Below, one piece after another: positions 41,382 to 51,956 of a stretch of DNA of 64,000 nt (position 1 is the stretch's first letter; each line of letters opens with the position of its first letter). The stretch comes from Streptomyces violaceusniger Tu 4113. GTDB taxonomy: Bacteria > Actinomycetota > Actinomycetes > Streptomycetales > Streptomycetaceae. The position numbers and the translations under genes were made by a program. The stretch is taken from the NCBI RefSeq assembly GCF_000147815.2, contig NC_015957.1:7812001-7876000 (forward strand). Direction: 5' to 3'. The notes under the pieces are model-generated. The model made no database searches. It had not been told where the DNA came from and saw only the letters and a list, made by a program, of their open reading frames with translations.

Positions 41382-42497
41382 TCAGCCGATCAGCGAGCTC
41401 AGTTCGACCGCGGGCAGGTCATGCGCCTCGGCGACCGGGCCGTAGACGACCTGTCCCTCATGGGTGTTGAGCCCCTTGGCCAGCGCGGCGTCCCGGCGCA
41501 GCGCGTCCCGCCAGCCGCGGTTGGCCAGCTCCACGATGTACGGGAGCGTCGCGTTGGTGAGCGCGTGGGTGGAGGTGTTCGGCACCGCGCCGGGCATGTT
41601 CGCGACGCAGTAGAAGACCGAGTCGTGGACCTCGAAGGTCGGCTCGGCGTGGGTGGTGGGGCGGGAGTCCTCGAAGCAGCCGCCCTGGTCGATCGCGATG
41701 TCGACAAGGACACTTCCCGGCTTCATCCGGGACACCAGCTCGTTGGTGACCAGCTTGGGCGCCTTGGCGCCCGGGATGAGCACCGCGCCGATGACCAGGT
41801 CGGCCTCGAGGACGGCCTTCTCCAGCTCAAAGGCGTTGGAGGCGATGGTCTGCACCCGGGTGCCGAAGATCCGGTCGGCCTCGCGCAGCTTGTTGATGTC
41901 CTTGTCGAGCAGGGTGACGTGGAAGCCCATGCCGATGGCGATCTGGGCGGCGTTCCACCCGGAGACGCCACCGCCGATGACCACGGCCCGCGCGGCGGCC
42001 ACACCCGGCACCCCGGCGGGCAGCACACCGCGGCCGCCGGCCGAGCGCATCAGGTGGTACGCGCCGACCTGCGGCGCGATCCGGCCCGCGACCTCGGACA
42101 TCGGCGCGAGCAGCGGCAGGGCGCGGTTCGCGGTCTCGACGGTCTCGTAGGCGATGGCGGTGGTGCCGGACTCCAGCAGCGCGTCGGTGCAGGCCCGGGA
42201 GGCGGCCAGATGCAGGTAGGTGAAGAGCGTCTGGCCCTTGCGCATCCGGTGGTATTCCTCCGCGACGGGCTCCTTGACCTTCAGCAGCAGGTCGGCGGTG
42301 GCCCAGACCTCGTCGGCGGTGCCGAGGATGCGCGCACCGGCGGCGGTGTACTCCTCGTCCGTGATGGAGGAGCCGAGGCCCGCACTCTGCTCCACGACGA
42401 CCTCATGGCCGCCTCGGACCAGCTCGTGCACACCGGCGGGGGTGATGGCCACACGGAACTCGTTGTTCTTGACCTCGCGGGGGATACCGACCTTCAC
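41382..42497 (-). CDS. ald: alanine dehydrogenase
   Basis: 371-aa NAD-dependent L-alanine dehydrogenase (alanine to pyruvate and ammonia), a cytoplasmic hexamer. The N-terminus MKVGIPREVKNNEFRVAITP, catalytic Lys75 (LKVKEP) and His96 (TYLHLA), NAD site VVIGGGVSGWNAAQIAIGMG and DIAIDQGGCFEDSRPT fit the family. The GTG at 42497 gives the usual 371-residue length and lies 11 nt after AAGGA; the GTG at 42506 is too close to that site. Confidence 0.96.
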   Translation of the reverse strand: MKVGIPREVKNNEFRVAITPAGVHELVRGGHEVVVEQSAGLGSSITDEEYTAAGARILGTADEVWATADLLLKVKEPVAEEYHRMRKGQTLFTYLHLAASRACTDALLESGTTAIAYETVETANRALPLLAPMSEVAGRIAPQVGAYHLMRSAGGRGVLPAGVPGVAAARAVVIGGGVSGWNAAQIAIGMGFHVTLLDKDINKLREADRIFGTRVQTIASNAFELEKAVLEADLVIGAVLIPGAKAPKLVTNELVSRMKPGSVLVDIAIDQGGCFEDSRPTTHAEPTFEVHDSVFYCVANMPGAVPNTSTHALTNATLPYIVELANRGWRDALRRDAALAKGLNTHEGQVVYGPVAEAHDLPAVELSSLIG

Positions 42498-42695
42498 GTC
42501 GATCACGGTCCTTGAATGGGGGGGAAAGGAACATATCGCCATAGCCGGTCACGGGTCGCTACAGCACCGACCATAGACAGGCAAACCGGAACGCGTCCGC
42601 ATGCCGGAGACGACCGCAACAATCGCGGTACGGCCAGTCTAATGAAGGACGTCGCGCTGTCTAGCCTTGCAATGCATCAGTCTTTTGGAAGACCA

Positions 42696-44996
42696 CTACT
42701 GATTTCGTAGGTCGGCTGGGTTTCCTTCGCCACTCTCCGGTGACGGACCCGTGTCCTCCGCCCCCGCCGTGGCGCTCTTACGGGCGGTGCGCCGCAGCGA
42801 CCGCGCCACCGCCGGGTCCCCGCCGAGCCGGTCCATCGCGTCCGCCGCATGGCCCGCCAGATCGGCGTGCAGCCCGGTGTCACCGCAGGTCCGGGCGGCC
42901 GCGGCGGCCTCCGCCCAGGTGCGCAGCGCCTCCCTCGGCCGCCCGGTGCGCTCCTGGGCTCCCGCGGCACCGCTGAGCGCCCGCGCGTACCCCGGCCGGT
43001 CCCCCGCCCGGCGGCAGGCGGCCGCGGCGGCACGCCAGTCGCGCAGCGCCTCGCCCCACTGCCCGGCGTAGCCGTGGACGGTGCCGAGCCGTGCGTACAT
43101 CCGGGCGGCCGCGGCCAGCTCGCGGCGGCTCAGCCGCAGCTCCAGGGCGCGTCCGTACCAGTCGGCCGCCCGGTGCCAGTCCTCCAGCTCCTGGTACATG
43201 CCGCCGATCGACTCCAGCGCCCGCCCGGTCGTATACGGATCGCCCGACGCGCGGGCGGCCTCCAGAGCGCTCTTGTACCGCGCGAGGGCCTGGTCCACCC
43301 GGCCCGCCCCGCCGTCCAGATCGCCGAGGTTCAGCAGCGCGGCCGCCCGCTCCACCGGCAGGTCGCGGCGCCGGGCCACGTCCAGCACCAGCTCATGCAG
43401 CCCGTACAGCTCCACGGCGGCGCCCTCGGCACCCCGGTGAGCGGTGAGGGCATGGGTGAGCGCCGCCACCAACCGCCGTGCCAGCGTGTCGAGTTCACCG
43501 GTCTCCACGGCCAGCCGGGCGGCCTCGATCAGCGTGGGCAGCCGGGCCTCCAGCCACTCCGCCGCCTGGGCCGACGACGAAAAGCGCAGCGGCTTCGGCA
43601 TCCCGGCCAGCTTCTTGCGGCCCGGCGAACCGGCGGGCTCGGCGGCCAGCCGGCACGCGTGCAACTGCCGTACGGCCCGCTCCAGCATCCGCGCCCGCGC
43701 CAGCTCCACCTCCGCCGGGCGCTCCTCGGCCGCCAGCCGCTCCCGCAGCAGCGGATCGAGACAGCCGGGCACCTGGTAGTCGCCCGGCCCGCGCGGGCGC
43801 AGCATCCCGTACGCGGCGAAGCCCTCCAGCGCCGCCTCGCCGTCCGCCACCGAGCATCCGGCCAGCGCGGAGGCGGTCTGGGCGTCGGCCGATCCGCCGG
43901 GCGCCAGCACCAGCAGCCGCAGCATCCGGGCGGCGGCGGACGGCAGCGCGGCGTAGGCCAGCCGGAAGGCGCGGATCAGCGGGCGGGCGCCGTGGTCGAG
44001 ATCACCCCCGTCCGGCGGCAGTTCGCGCAGCCGGGCCAGCGCGTCGTCGACCGACGCCTGGGGGCGCGCGGCGAGCCAGCCGCCGACCAGGACGAGCGCG
44101 GCGGGCTGGCCCGCGCACTCCTCGACGAGAGACTGCGCGGCCACCGGATCGCAGGTGATCCGGGTGGGGCCGGTGTACTGCGCCAGCAGCCCGACCGCCG
44201 CACTCACATCCAGCCCGCCCACCGTGCACGGCCGCACGTCCGGCACCCCGGTCAGCGGGCCGCGCGAGACGGCGACCACCAGGCAGTCGGGCTCGTCGGG
44301 CAGCAGCGCGTCCACCTGCTCGGCCCCGGCCACGTCGTCGAGGAGCAACAGCACCCGCTTGCCGTCCAGCGCCGTGCGCAGCGCCTCGCTCAGGTCGTCC
44401 TCGTCCGCGCCCGGCGGGGCGGTCACGCCGAGCCGTCCGAGCAGCTCACGGGCGGTGCGCTCGGTGGGTACGTGGTCACCGGCGGAGGTCGTCAGCCGGG
44501 CGCTCAGCACTCCGTCGGGGTAGTCGTCGGCGAGCCGCCGGGCCAGCTCCTCGGCCAGCGCCGTACGGCCCCAGCCGGGGCGGCCCGCGATCAGCAGCAC
44601 CCGGCTGCGGGCGGCCTTACGGCCGGCGAGGGTGTCCAGGCCCGCACGCTCGATATCGGCCCGCAGCGAGAGCAGCTCCCGCCGCCGCCCGGCGAACCCC
44701 CGCCCCACGGTGGCCGCCGCCGCGAACAGCACGGCCCGGGTCGCCCCGCCCCACACCCCGCCGTCCTGGGCGTCCGCGCGCCCGGCCGCGGAGCGCTGCC
44801 GCGGCGGGGTGTCGGACGGGGTGTCGGGCGGGGTCGCCGGGTCCTCCGGCGACCGGTGGGGGCGGTCCTCCGGTGAACATTCAGAACGGGCCTCCGGCGG
44901 ACGGCCGGAAGTGGACGAAGCGGGCGTGGCGGACGGCGGTTGCCGCTTCCTTGGGGCCGCCGGCTCCCCCTCGGTGTCGACCGCCTGCTCCGCCAC
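42696..44996 (-). CDS. STAND/NB-ARC-like ATPase with TPR repeats and altered P-loop
   Basis: 766-aa protein. A disordered 85-residue N-terminus is followed by a hydrophobic patch (ATRAVLFAAAATVG), an AfsR-like NTPase domain, a winged-helix/ARC-like region, and at least five TPR-type helical repeats (e.g. YTTGRALESIGGMYQELEDW, RLGTVHGYAGQWGEALRDW). Walker A reads GRPGWGRTAL: the essential lysine is arginine (CGT). Walker B (RVLLLLDDVAGAEQVD) is kept. It lacks the SARP DNA-binding domain of AfsR. The GTG at 44996 has GGGAG 7 nt away; GTG 45014 is the alternative. Such proteins sense signals by oligomerising; the ligand is unknown. Confidence 0.8.
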   Translation of the reverse strand: MAEQAVDTEGEPAAPRKRQPPSATPASSTSGRPPEARSECSPEDRPHRSPEDPATPPDTPSDTPPRQRSAAGRADAQDGGVWGGATRAVLFAAAATVGRGFAGRRRELLSLRADIERAGLDTLAGRKAARSRVLLIAGRPGWGRTALAEELARRLADDYPDGVLSARLTTSAGDHVPTERTARELLGRLGVTAPPGADEDDLSEALRTALDGKRVLLLLDDVAGAEQVDALLPDEPDCLVVAVSRGPLTGVPDVRPCTVGGLDVSAAVGLLAQYTGPTRITCDPVAAQSLVEECAGQPAALVLVGGWLAARPQASVDDALARLRELPPDGGDLDHGARPLIRAFRLAYAALPSAAARMLRLLVLAPGGSADAQTASALAGCSVADGEAALEGFAAYGMLRPRGPGDYQVPGCLDPLLRERLAAEERPAEVELARARMLERAVRQLHACRLAAEPAGSPGRKKLAGMPKPLRFSSSAQAAEWLEARLPTLIEAARLAVETGELDTLARRLVAALTHALTAHRGAEGAAVELYGLHELVLDVARRRDLPVERAAALLNLGDLDGGAGRVDQALARYKSALEAARASGDPYTTGRALESIGGMYQELEDWHRAADWYGRALELRLSRRELAAAARMYARLGTVHGYAGQWGEALRDWRAAAAACRRAGDRPGYARALSGAAGAQERTGRPREALRTWAEAAAAARTCGDTGLHADLAGHAADAMDRLGGDPAVARSLRRTARKSATAGAEDTGPSPESGEGNPADLRNQ

Positions 44997-45235
44997 GGGC
45001 CCACTCCCGTCCACCTGCGCTTACGCCCCCGCCGCGCCGCTGCGGCCGGGGCCACTATGAGCGTAGTTCACTCCGCGTCAGGTACCCGGCACTCCAGGCC
45101 CATGGCACGTACCGAAAATCACTCCATCGGATCTTCACCAGGACCGGGCGGGGCGTATGCGTCGCATCAGTGGGCGTGTATGCGTCGCCGTCAACGGGCC
45201 CGCGCCGTTCACTGGGCCCGCGCCCCTCAGCGGGC

Positions 45236-45862
45236 CTACGCCGCGAAGGGGCGGGCCGGCCAGGAGGCGTCGGCCGGACGGAGGGCGTCGATACCGTCGC
45301 CGGAGAGCGCGGCGTGCAGCGCCAGCACTCCGAGCGCGAGGCAGGTGTTGTGCAGCTCGCCCGCGAGCACGCCGCGCACCAGCTCCTCCAGGGACACCCG
45401 GGCCAGCTCCATGTCGGCCTCCTCCTCGGAGACCTCGAACCGCTCGCCCTCGGCCGCGGAGATCTCCCGGGCCAGGAAGATCCGTACGGCCTCGTCGGAG
45501 CCGCCGGGCGAGGTGTAGACGTCGACGAGGACACGCCAGTCCTCGGCCTTGACGTGCGCCTCCTCGTACAACTCCCGCTGGGCGGCGTGCAGCGGGTTCT
45601 CACCGGGGATGTCCAGGAGACCGGCCGGGATCTCCCACAGTCGCTGGCGGACCGGGTGCCGGTACTGCCGCAGCACGATCACGCGGCCGTCCTCGTCCAG
45701 GGCGAGGATGGCGACGGAGCCGGGGTGGACCTGGTAGTCGCGGTTGACCCGACTGCCGTCGGGCATCTCGACCTCGTCGGTGCGCACGCTCGTCTTGTTG
45801 CCGGTGAACGGCGTGGCGGTGGCGGTGACCGGCCATTCCTCGGGGGTGTCCTGGATACGCAT
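45236..45862 (-). CDS. Nudix hydrolase, ADP-ribose pyrophosphatase-like
   Basis: 208-aa Nudix protein similar to actinobacterial ADP-ribose pyrophosphatases. Segments: VHPGSVAILALDEDGRVIVLRQY, VRQRLWEIPAGLLDIPGE, and Nudix helix AAQRELYEEAHVKA, followed by DVYTSPGGSDEAVRIFLARE. The REUxEE core is kept, but the final EExGU position has His (EEAHV) instead of Gly. ATG 45862 has GAGG upstream. Located 77 bp after pyrG on the same strand, an order (nudix downstream of pyrG) common in Streptomyces. Confidence 0.88.
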   Translation of the reverse strand: MRIQDTPEEWPVTATATPFTGNKTSVRTDEVEMPDGSRVNRDYQVHPGSVAILALDEDGRVIVLRQYRHPVRQRLWEIPAGLLDIPGENPLHAAQRELYEEAHVKAEDWRVLVDVYTSPGGSDEAVRIFLAREISAAEGERFEVSEEEADMELARVSLEELVRGVLAGELHNTCLALGVLALHAALSGDGIDALRPADASWPARPFAA

Positions 45863-45939
45863 GCTTGCCTCAGCGTCCTTTCCGCGTGCGGTTGACGGGG
45901 GCGGGCCGCACCGGCCGCCCGCCCCGTCAACCGTATCGG

Positions 45940-47616
<1,677 letters not shown>

Positions 47617-48015
47617 GAGGGGGCTCCCGTGGTCGCGTCGTGAGGGTTGCGTACGGCAGCCGCTCCGGATTCGGGGGGTGCCGTCGCTGATGGTTCGGGG
47701 GTTTTGTGCCCGCCGCTCCACGGGCTACCAGGGTATCAGCGCCCCGGAGCGGTCGCTGATGACCTGGTTCCCGCGGTCGGTCTGCGCAATCGCCCGAACA
47801 CCATGCGTGACCTGGCCACCCGATCGGCCGCGAGATACCAGCCACGATGTGGACGAGCTCAAGCGGATCATCGTTGTCCGTCGTATCCTCATCGGACGCA
47901 CGCATGCGAGCCACCCGGCACGGCACCACCAGCACGCCCCCGGAACCAGAGCTCGTCAGAATTTCCGAGACCGTAAGAAGCGCCCTCCGGGGTGGTACGG
48001 CCGTTCGAATGGGGA
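47617..48015. other. divergent intergenic region, pyrG and GH15 gene
   Basis: 399 bp with no gene seen. It should contain promoters for both genes; on the minus strand TGATACCCTGGTAG near 47732 offers a TAnnnT -10 for pyrG. No attenuator hairpin with a C-run like that of B. subtilis pyrG was recognised. Confidence 0.5.
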
Positions 48016-49824
48016 ATGCACGTGGCCGGGCGTATCGAGGATTACGCACTGATTGGTGATATGCAGACCGCCGCCCTCGTCTGCAGAGACGGCACGGTCG
48101 ACTGGCTGTGCCTGCCGCGGTTCGACTCCCATGCCGTCTTCGCCGGTCTGCTGGGCACTGAGGAACATGGTTTCTGGCGCCTCGGGCCCGCCTTCCCCTC
48201 GGGGAGCGGGCCGCCCGCCGCCGACCGCCGCCGCTACCGCGGCGACTCCCTGGTGCTGGAATCGGAGTGGGACACTCCGCGCGGCACGGTCCGTGTGATC
48301 GACTTCATGCCGCCCCGTGACGGCGCCCCGCAACTGGTGCGGATCGTCGAGGGAGTCAGCGGCCGGGTGCCGATGCGCTCCATGCTGCGGATGCGGTTCT
48401 CCTACGGCTGGGTCGTGCCGTGGGTGCACCGGGTGGACACCCGCACCGTCGCCGTCGCCGGCCCGGACTCCGTCTGGCTGGACACCGAGGCCGACACCTA
48501 CGGCAAGGACCTCACCACCTACTCCGACTTCACGGTGGGCCCCGGCGACCGGATCGCCTTCACCATCAGTTGGCAGCCCTCGCACAACGAGCCGCCCGCG
48601 CTGCCCGAGCCGGAGGTCGCGCTGGAGGCCACCGAGGCGTTCTGGCGGGAGTGGGTCGAGCACTGCACGTACCACGGCCCCTACCGGGACGCGGTGGTCC
48701 GCTCGCTGATCACGCTCAAGGCGCTGACCTACGCCCCCACCGGCGGCATCGTCGCGGCGCCCACCACCTCGCTCCCCGAGGACATCGGCGGCGTCCGGAA
48801 CTGGGACTACCGCTTCACCTGGCTGCGGGACGCGGCGATCACCCTCTCCTCGCTGCTGCGCACCGGCTACCGCGAGGAAGCGCGCGCCTGGCGCGAATGG
48901 CTGCTGCGCGCGGTCGCGGGCGACCCGGAGAACCTGCAGATCATGTACGGTATCGCGGGCGAGCGGGAGTTGGCCGAGGCCGAGCTGACCTGGCTGCCCG
49001 GCTATGAGAACTCCCAGCCGGTCCGGATCGGCAACGGCGCGGCCGGCCAGCTCCAGCTCGACGTCTACGGCGAGGTCATCGAGGCGCTGCACCTGGCCCA
49101 TATGACGGGCCTGGCGCGCAATGACTACGCGAGCGTGCTGCAGCTCAAGCTGATCCGCTACCTGGAAGAGCACTGGGACGAGCCGGACGAGGGCATCTGG
49201 GAGGTGCGCGGGCCGCGCCGCCACTTCGTGCACTCCAAGGTGATGGCCTGGGTCGCGGTCGACCGCACCGTCAAGCTGATCGAATCCGGCGATGTGGACG
49301 GGCCGTTGGAGCGCTGGCGGGAGCTGCGCGACGAGATCCACCGGGACGTCTGCGAGCGGGGTTACGACGCCGAGCGCAACACCTTCACGCAGTCCTACGG
49401 CTCCAAGGAGCTGGACGCCTCGCTGCTGCTCATCCCGCAGATGGGCTTTCTGCCGCCGGACGACAAGCGGGTCATCGGCACCATCGAGGCGATCCAGCGG
49501 GAGCTGTCGACCGAGGACGGCTTCGTCATGCGCTACCCCACGGCGGGCGAGGACGCCGGGGTGGACGGTCTCGAGGGCGACGAAGGGGCCTTCCTGGCCT
49601 GCTCGTTCTGGCTCGCCGACGATCTGGCGATGATCGGCCGGGTGGACGAGGCCCGAAAGCTCTTCGAGAAGCTGCTCGGGCTCCGCAACGACCTCGGGCT
49701 GCTGGCCGAGGAGTGGGACCCGAAGAACCAGCGCCAGGTGGGCAACTTCCCGCAGGCGTTCAGCCATGTGCCGCTGATCGACACCGCGCTGCGGCTGACA
49801 GCGTCCGGCGCGTACGGAGGCTAG
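48016..49824 (+). CDS. GH15 family glycoside hydrolase (trehalase/glucoamylase-like)
   Basis: 602-aa GH15 enzyme with the N-terminal beta domain (GRIEDYALIGDMQTAALVCR, DWLCLPRFDSHAVFAGLLG) and the (alpha/alpha)6 catalytic domain (NWDYRFTWLRDAAITLSSLL, GAAGQLQLDVYGEVIEALH, KVMAWVAVDRTVKL, GFVMRYPT, LAEEWDPKNQRQVGNFPQAF). Actinobacterial members of this type hydrolyse trehalose; glucoamylase activity on alpha-glucans is the alternative. No signal peptide, so cytoplasmic. Start choice is uncertain: ATG 48016 (MHVAGR) is most natural, GTG 48022 has the better-spaced GGGGA. Confidence 0.88.
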   Translation: MHVAGRIEDYALIGDMQTAALVCRDGTVDWLCLPRFDSHAVFAGLLGTEEHGFWRLGPAFPSGSGPPAADRRRYRGDSLVLESEWDTPRGTVRVIDFMPPRDGAPQLVRIVEGVSGRVPMRSMLRMRFSYGWVVPWVHRVDTRTVAVAGPDSVWLDTEADTYGKDLTTYSDFTVGPGDRIAFTISWQPSHNEPPALPEPEVALEATEAFWREWVEHCTYHGPYRDAVVRSLITLKALTYAPTGGIVAAPTTSLPEDIGGVRNWDYRFTWLRDAAITLSSLLRTGYREEARAWREWLLRAVAGDPENLQIMYGIAGERELAEAELTWLPGYENSQPVRIGNGAAGQLQLDVYGEVIEALHLAHMTGLARNDYASVLQLKLIRYLEEHWDEPDEGIWEVRGPRRHFVHSKVMAWVAVDRTVKLIESGDVDGPLERWRELRDEIHRDVCERGYDAERNTFTQSYGSKELDASLLLIPQMGFLPPDDKRVIGTIEAIQRELSTEDGFVMRYPTAGEDAGVDGLEGDEGAFLACSFWLADDLAMIGRVDEARKLFEKLLGLRNDLGLLAEEWDPKNQRQVGNFPQAFSHVPLIDTALRLTASGAYGG

Positions 49825-49869
49825 CGCGCTGACCGGCGAAGAGGGCCCCGTCCGGGGAACGTCCTGACC

Positions 49870-51609
49870 ATGGAACCGCAGGAACCGCACAAGCCGCAGG
49901 AGTCGCGGGAACCGCACGAGTCGCGGGTGCCTGGCGAACCGCACGAGCCGCGGGTGCCTCGGGAGCCCCATGGGACGATCACCGTGGCGCGGGCCCTCGG
50001 CCTTCCCGCCCTGCGCCGCGGGCTCCCCGATGTGGTCTCCGGCGAGGAGCTGCTGGACCGCCCGGTGCGCTGGGTGCACGCGGGCGAGGTGCCCAACATC
50101 GCCGCGCTGCTCAAGGGCGGTGAACTGCTGCTGACCACCGGCCTCGGGGTCGGGTCGCGCCCCGCCGAGCAGCGCGCCTTCGTCCGCCGCCTCGCCGAGC
50201 GGGGCATCGCGGCGCTGGTGGTGGAGCTGGGGGCCCGGTTCCGCACGCTGCCGGGACCGGTCGTGGACACGGCGCGCTCGTGCGGGCTGCCGCTGGTGCA
50301 ACTCCATCGCGAGGTGCCGTTCGTGACGGTCACCGAGGAGATCCACACCGAGATCGTCAATGCGCACTACGCCCTGCTGCGGCAGGCCGATGTGGTGCAC
50401 CGGCAGGCCACCGAGGTACTGCTGCGCGGCGGCGGGGTGCCGGAGATCCTGTGCCACTTCGCCGCCTTCGCGGCCAATCCGGTCTTCCTGGAGACCCCCG
50501 ACGGGCAGTTGCTGTACGCGGCGGGGCCGGGCGGTACGCCCCCGGCGGGCGCGGCCGATCCGCTGCAGGTGTGGGAGGGGCTGCGGGCGCGGCGCGCGGC
50601 CGAGCGGCCCGAACCGCCGGCGGGCAGCGTGATGGCGGACATCCCGGGCGGCGGGCCGGGACCCGGCTCCGTACGGGCGCGGCTGACCGTCCTTCCGGTG
50701 GCCGGGCCGCTGGGGCCGGTGCACCGGATCGCCGCCGAGCGGACGGCGGATCTGCTGGCGGTGGTGCTGCTGCGGACGCGTCAGGAGGAGGAGCTGGCGG
50801 CGCGTGGCCGCGGGGACTTCCTCACCGATCTCGCGGAGGGCCGCATCGAGGCGTCGGGCGCCCCCGCCCAGGCCCGGGTGCTGGGCTTCCGGCCGGGCGC
50901 GGACGGACCGTTGCTGCCGGTGGTGATGCGGCTGGTGGAGGATCCGCGCCCGCTGGCCGGGGGCGGGGAGAGCTGGGCGGCGCTGGCCCACGCCCTGCAG
51001 GAGGAGCTGGCGGCGGTGGGCGTGCCGGTGCTGCTCGGCGTACGACTTCCGGAGGGCCGGGTTCCGCTGCTGGCGGGGCTGCGCGGCGCGACCGAGCGCG
51101 GCGCGGTGGCCGAGCGGATCGCGGCGGCGCTGCGGGCCGGAGTGGAGCGGGCCTGGCCGGACCGGGCCGGCGCCCGGCCGCCGGTGGTGATCGCCGGGCT
51201 CGCGGTCGGCTGGGACGCGGCCGGCACCGAGCTGCGGCATGCGGCGGAGGCGGCGAACGCGGCACGCGGGCTGACCGACCGGGACTGGTACGACGTACGG
51301 AGCCTGGATGTCGACCTGTTGCTGTGGCGACTGCGGGAGCACGGCGATCTGGCCGCCTTTGTCGACCGGGTGATCGGTCCGCTGCTCGCTCATGACCGCA
51401 CCGCCCGCCCGCCACTGGTGCCGACGCTGGAGACATATCTGCGCCATGCGGGCCGTAAGGCGGAGACGGCCCGTGCGCTGCACCTCAACCGCCAGACGCT
51501 GTACGACCGGCTGGCCCGGATCTCCCGGCTGCTGGGCAGCGATCTGGAGGACCCGCAGACCGTTCTCGCCCTGGGGGTGGCCCTCCAGGCCCGCCGCCAT
51601 GTGCGGTGA
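49870..51609 (+). CDS. PucR family transcriptional regulator
   Basis: 579-aa regulator. After a repetitive 34-residue N-terminus (variants of EPHESRVPG), the PucR N-terminal domain starts at TITVARALGLPALRRGLPDV and includes GELLLTTGLGVG and LVVELGARFRTLPGPVVD. A GGDEF-like central domain and the C-terminal HTH_30 (LVPTLETYLRHAGRKAETAR, LHLNRQTLYDRLARISRLLG) follow. PucR proteins control purine, amine or amino acid catabolism; the target is not evident, and the neighbours (GH15, GH64) do not suggest it. ATG 49870 lacks a good ribosome site, so the repeats might be leader. Confidence 0.86.
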   Translation: MEPQEPHKPQESREPHESRVPGEPHEPRVPREPHGTITVARALGLPALRRGLPDVVSGEELLDRPVRWVHAGEVPNIAALLKGGELLLTTGLGVGSRPAEQRAFVRRLAERGIAALVVELGARFRTLPGPVVDTARSCGLPLVQLHREVPFVTVTEEIHTEIVNAHYALLRQADVVHRQATEVLLRGGGVPEILCHFAAFAANPVFLETPDGQLLYAAGPGGTPPAGAADPLQVWEGLRARRAAERPEPPAGSVMADIPGGGPGPGSVRARLTVLPVAGPLGPVHRIAAERTADLLAVVLLRTRQEEELAARGRGDFLTDLAEGRIEASGAPAQARVLGFRPGADGPLLPVVMRLVEDPRPLAGGGESWAALAHALQEELAAVGVPVLLGVRLPEGRVPLLAGLRGATERGAVAERIAAALRAGVERAWPDRAGARPPVVIAGLAVGWDAAGTELRHAAEAANAARGLTDRDWYDVRSLDVDLLLWRLREHGDLAAFVDRVIGPLLAHDRTARPPLVPTLETYLRHAGRKAETARALHLNRQTLYDRLARISRLLGSDLEDPQTVLALGVALQARRHVR

Positions 51610-51844
51610 CGCGTCTCGCGTCCGCTCCGCCGTGCCCGGGCGACCCGCCCGGCGTCCCCCGCGCCGCCGGGCGGGTCGCCACGCGTGTAGCCGGGCGGGG
51701 AGAGGCTCCCTCACCGTCCGCCGCGCCGCCCCGCCGTGCGCCGCGGACACCTCCCCGCCCGGCCGCTGTGTGCCGAACCGCGGCCGGACCCCGCCCGGCC
51801 CGGCGGGCTGTTCCCTCCCCGCGGCATCGATATGCGGCTCCGCC

Positions 51845-51956
51845 GCGCGTCAGGGGCTTCGCCCCTGGGCCCCGGGGTCTGGGGCGAGCCCCAGTTGTGG
51901 GAAGGGGCGAGGAGGGGAACAGCACGCCGCAGGCGTCACACCCCGCCGGACACCCC
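51845..51956. repeat. dispersed element, copy 2
   Basis: Diverged second copy of the 15379-15503 element: CAGGGGCTTCGCCCCTG hairpin (about 51851-51867), GGGGTCTGGGGCGAGCCCCAG, GGGAAGGGGCGAGGAGGGGA, then CCGCCGGACACC at the right end. The left inverted repeat is not preserved. It touches the stop codon of the minus-strand GH64 gene and also lies past the PucR stop. The rest of the gap (51610-51844) is C/G-rich and gene-free. Confidence 0.7.
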
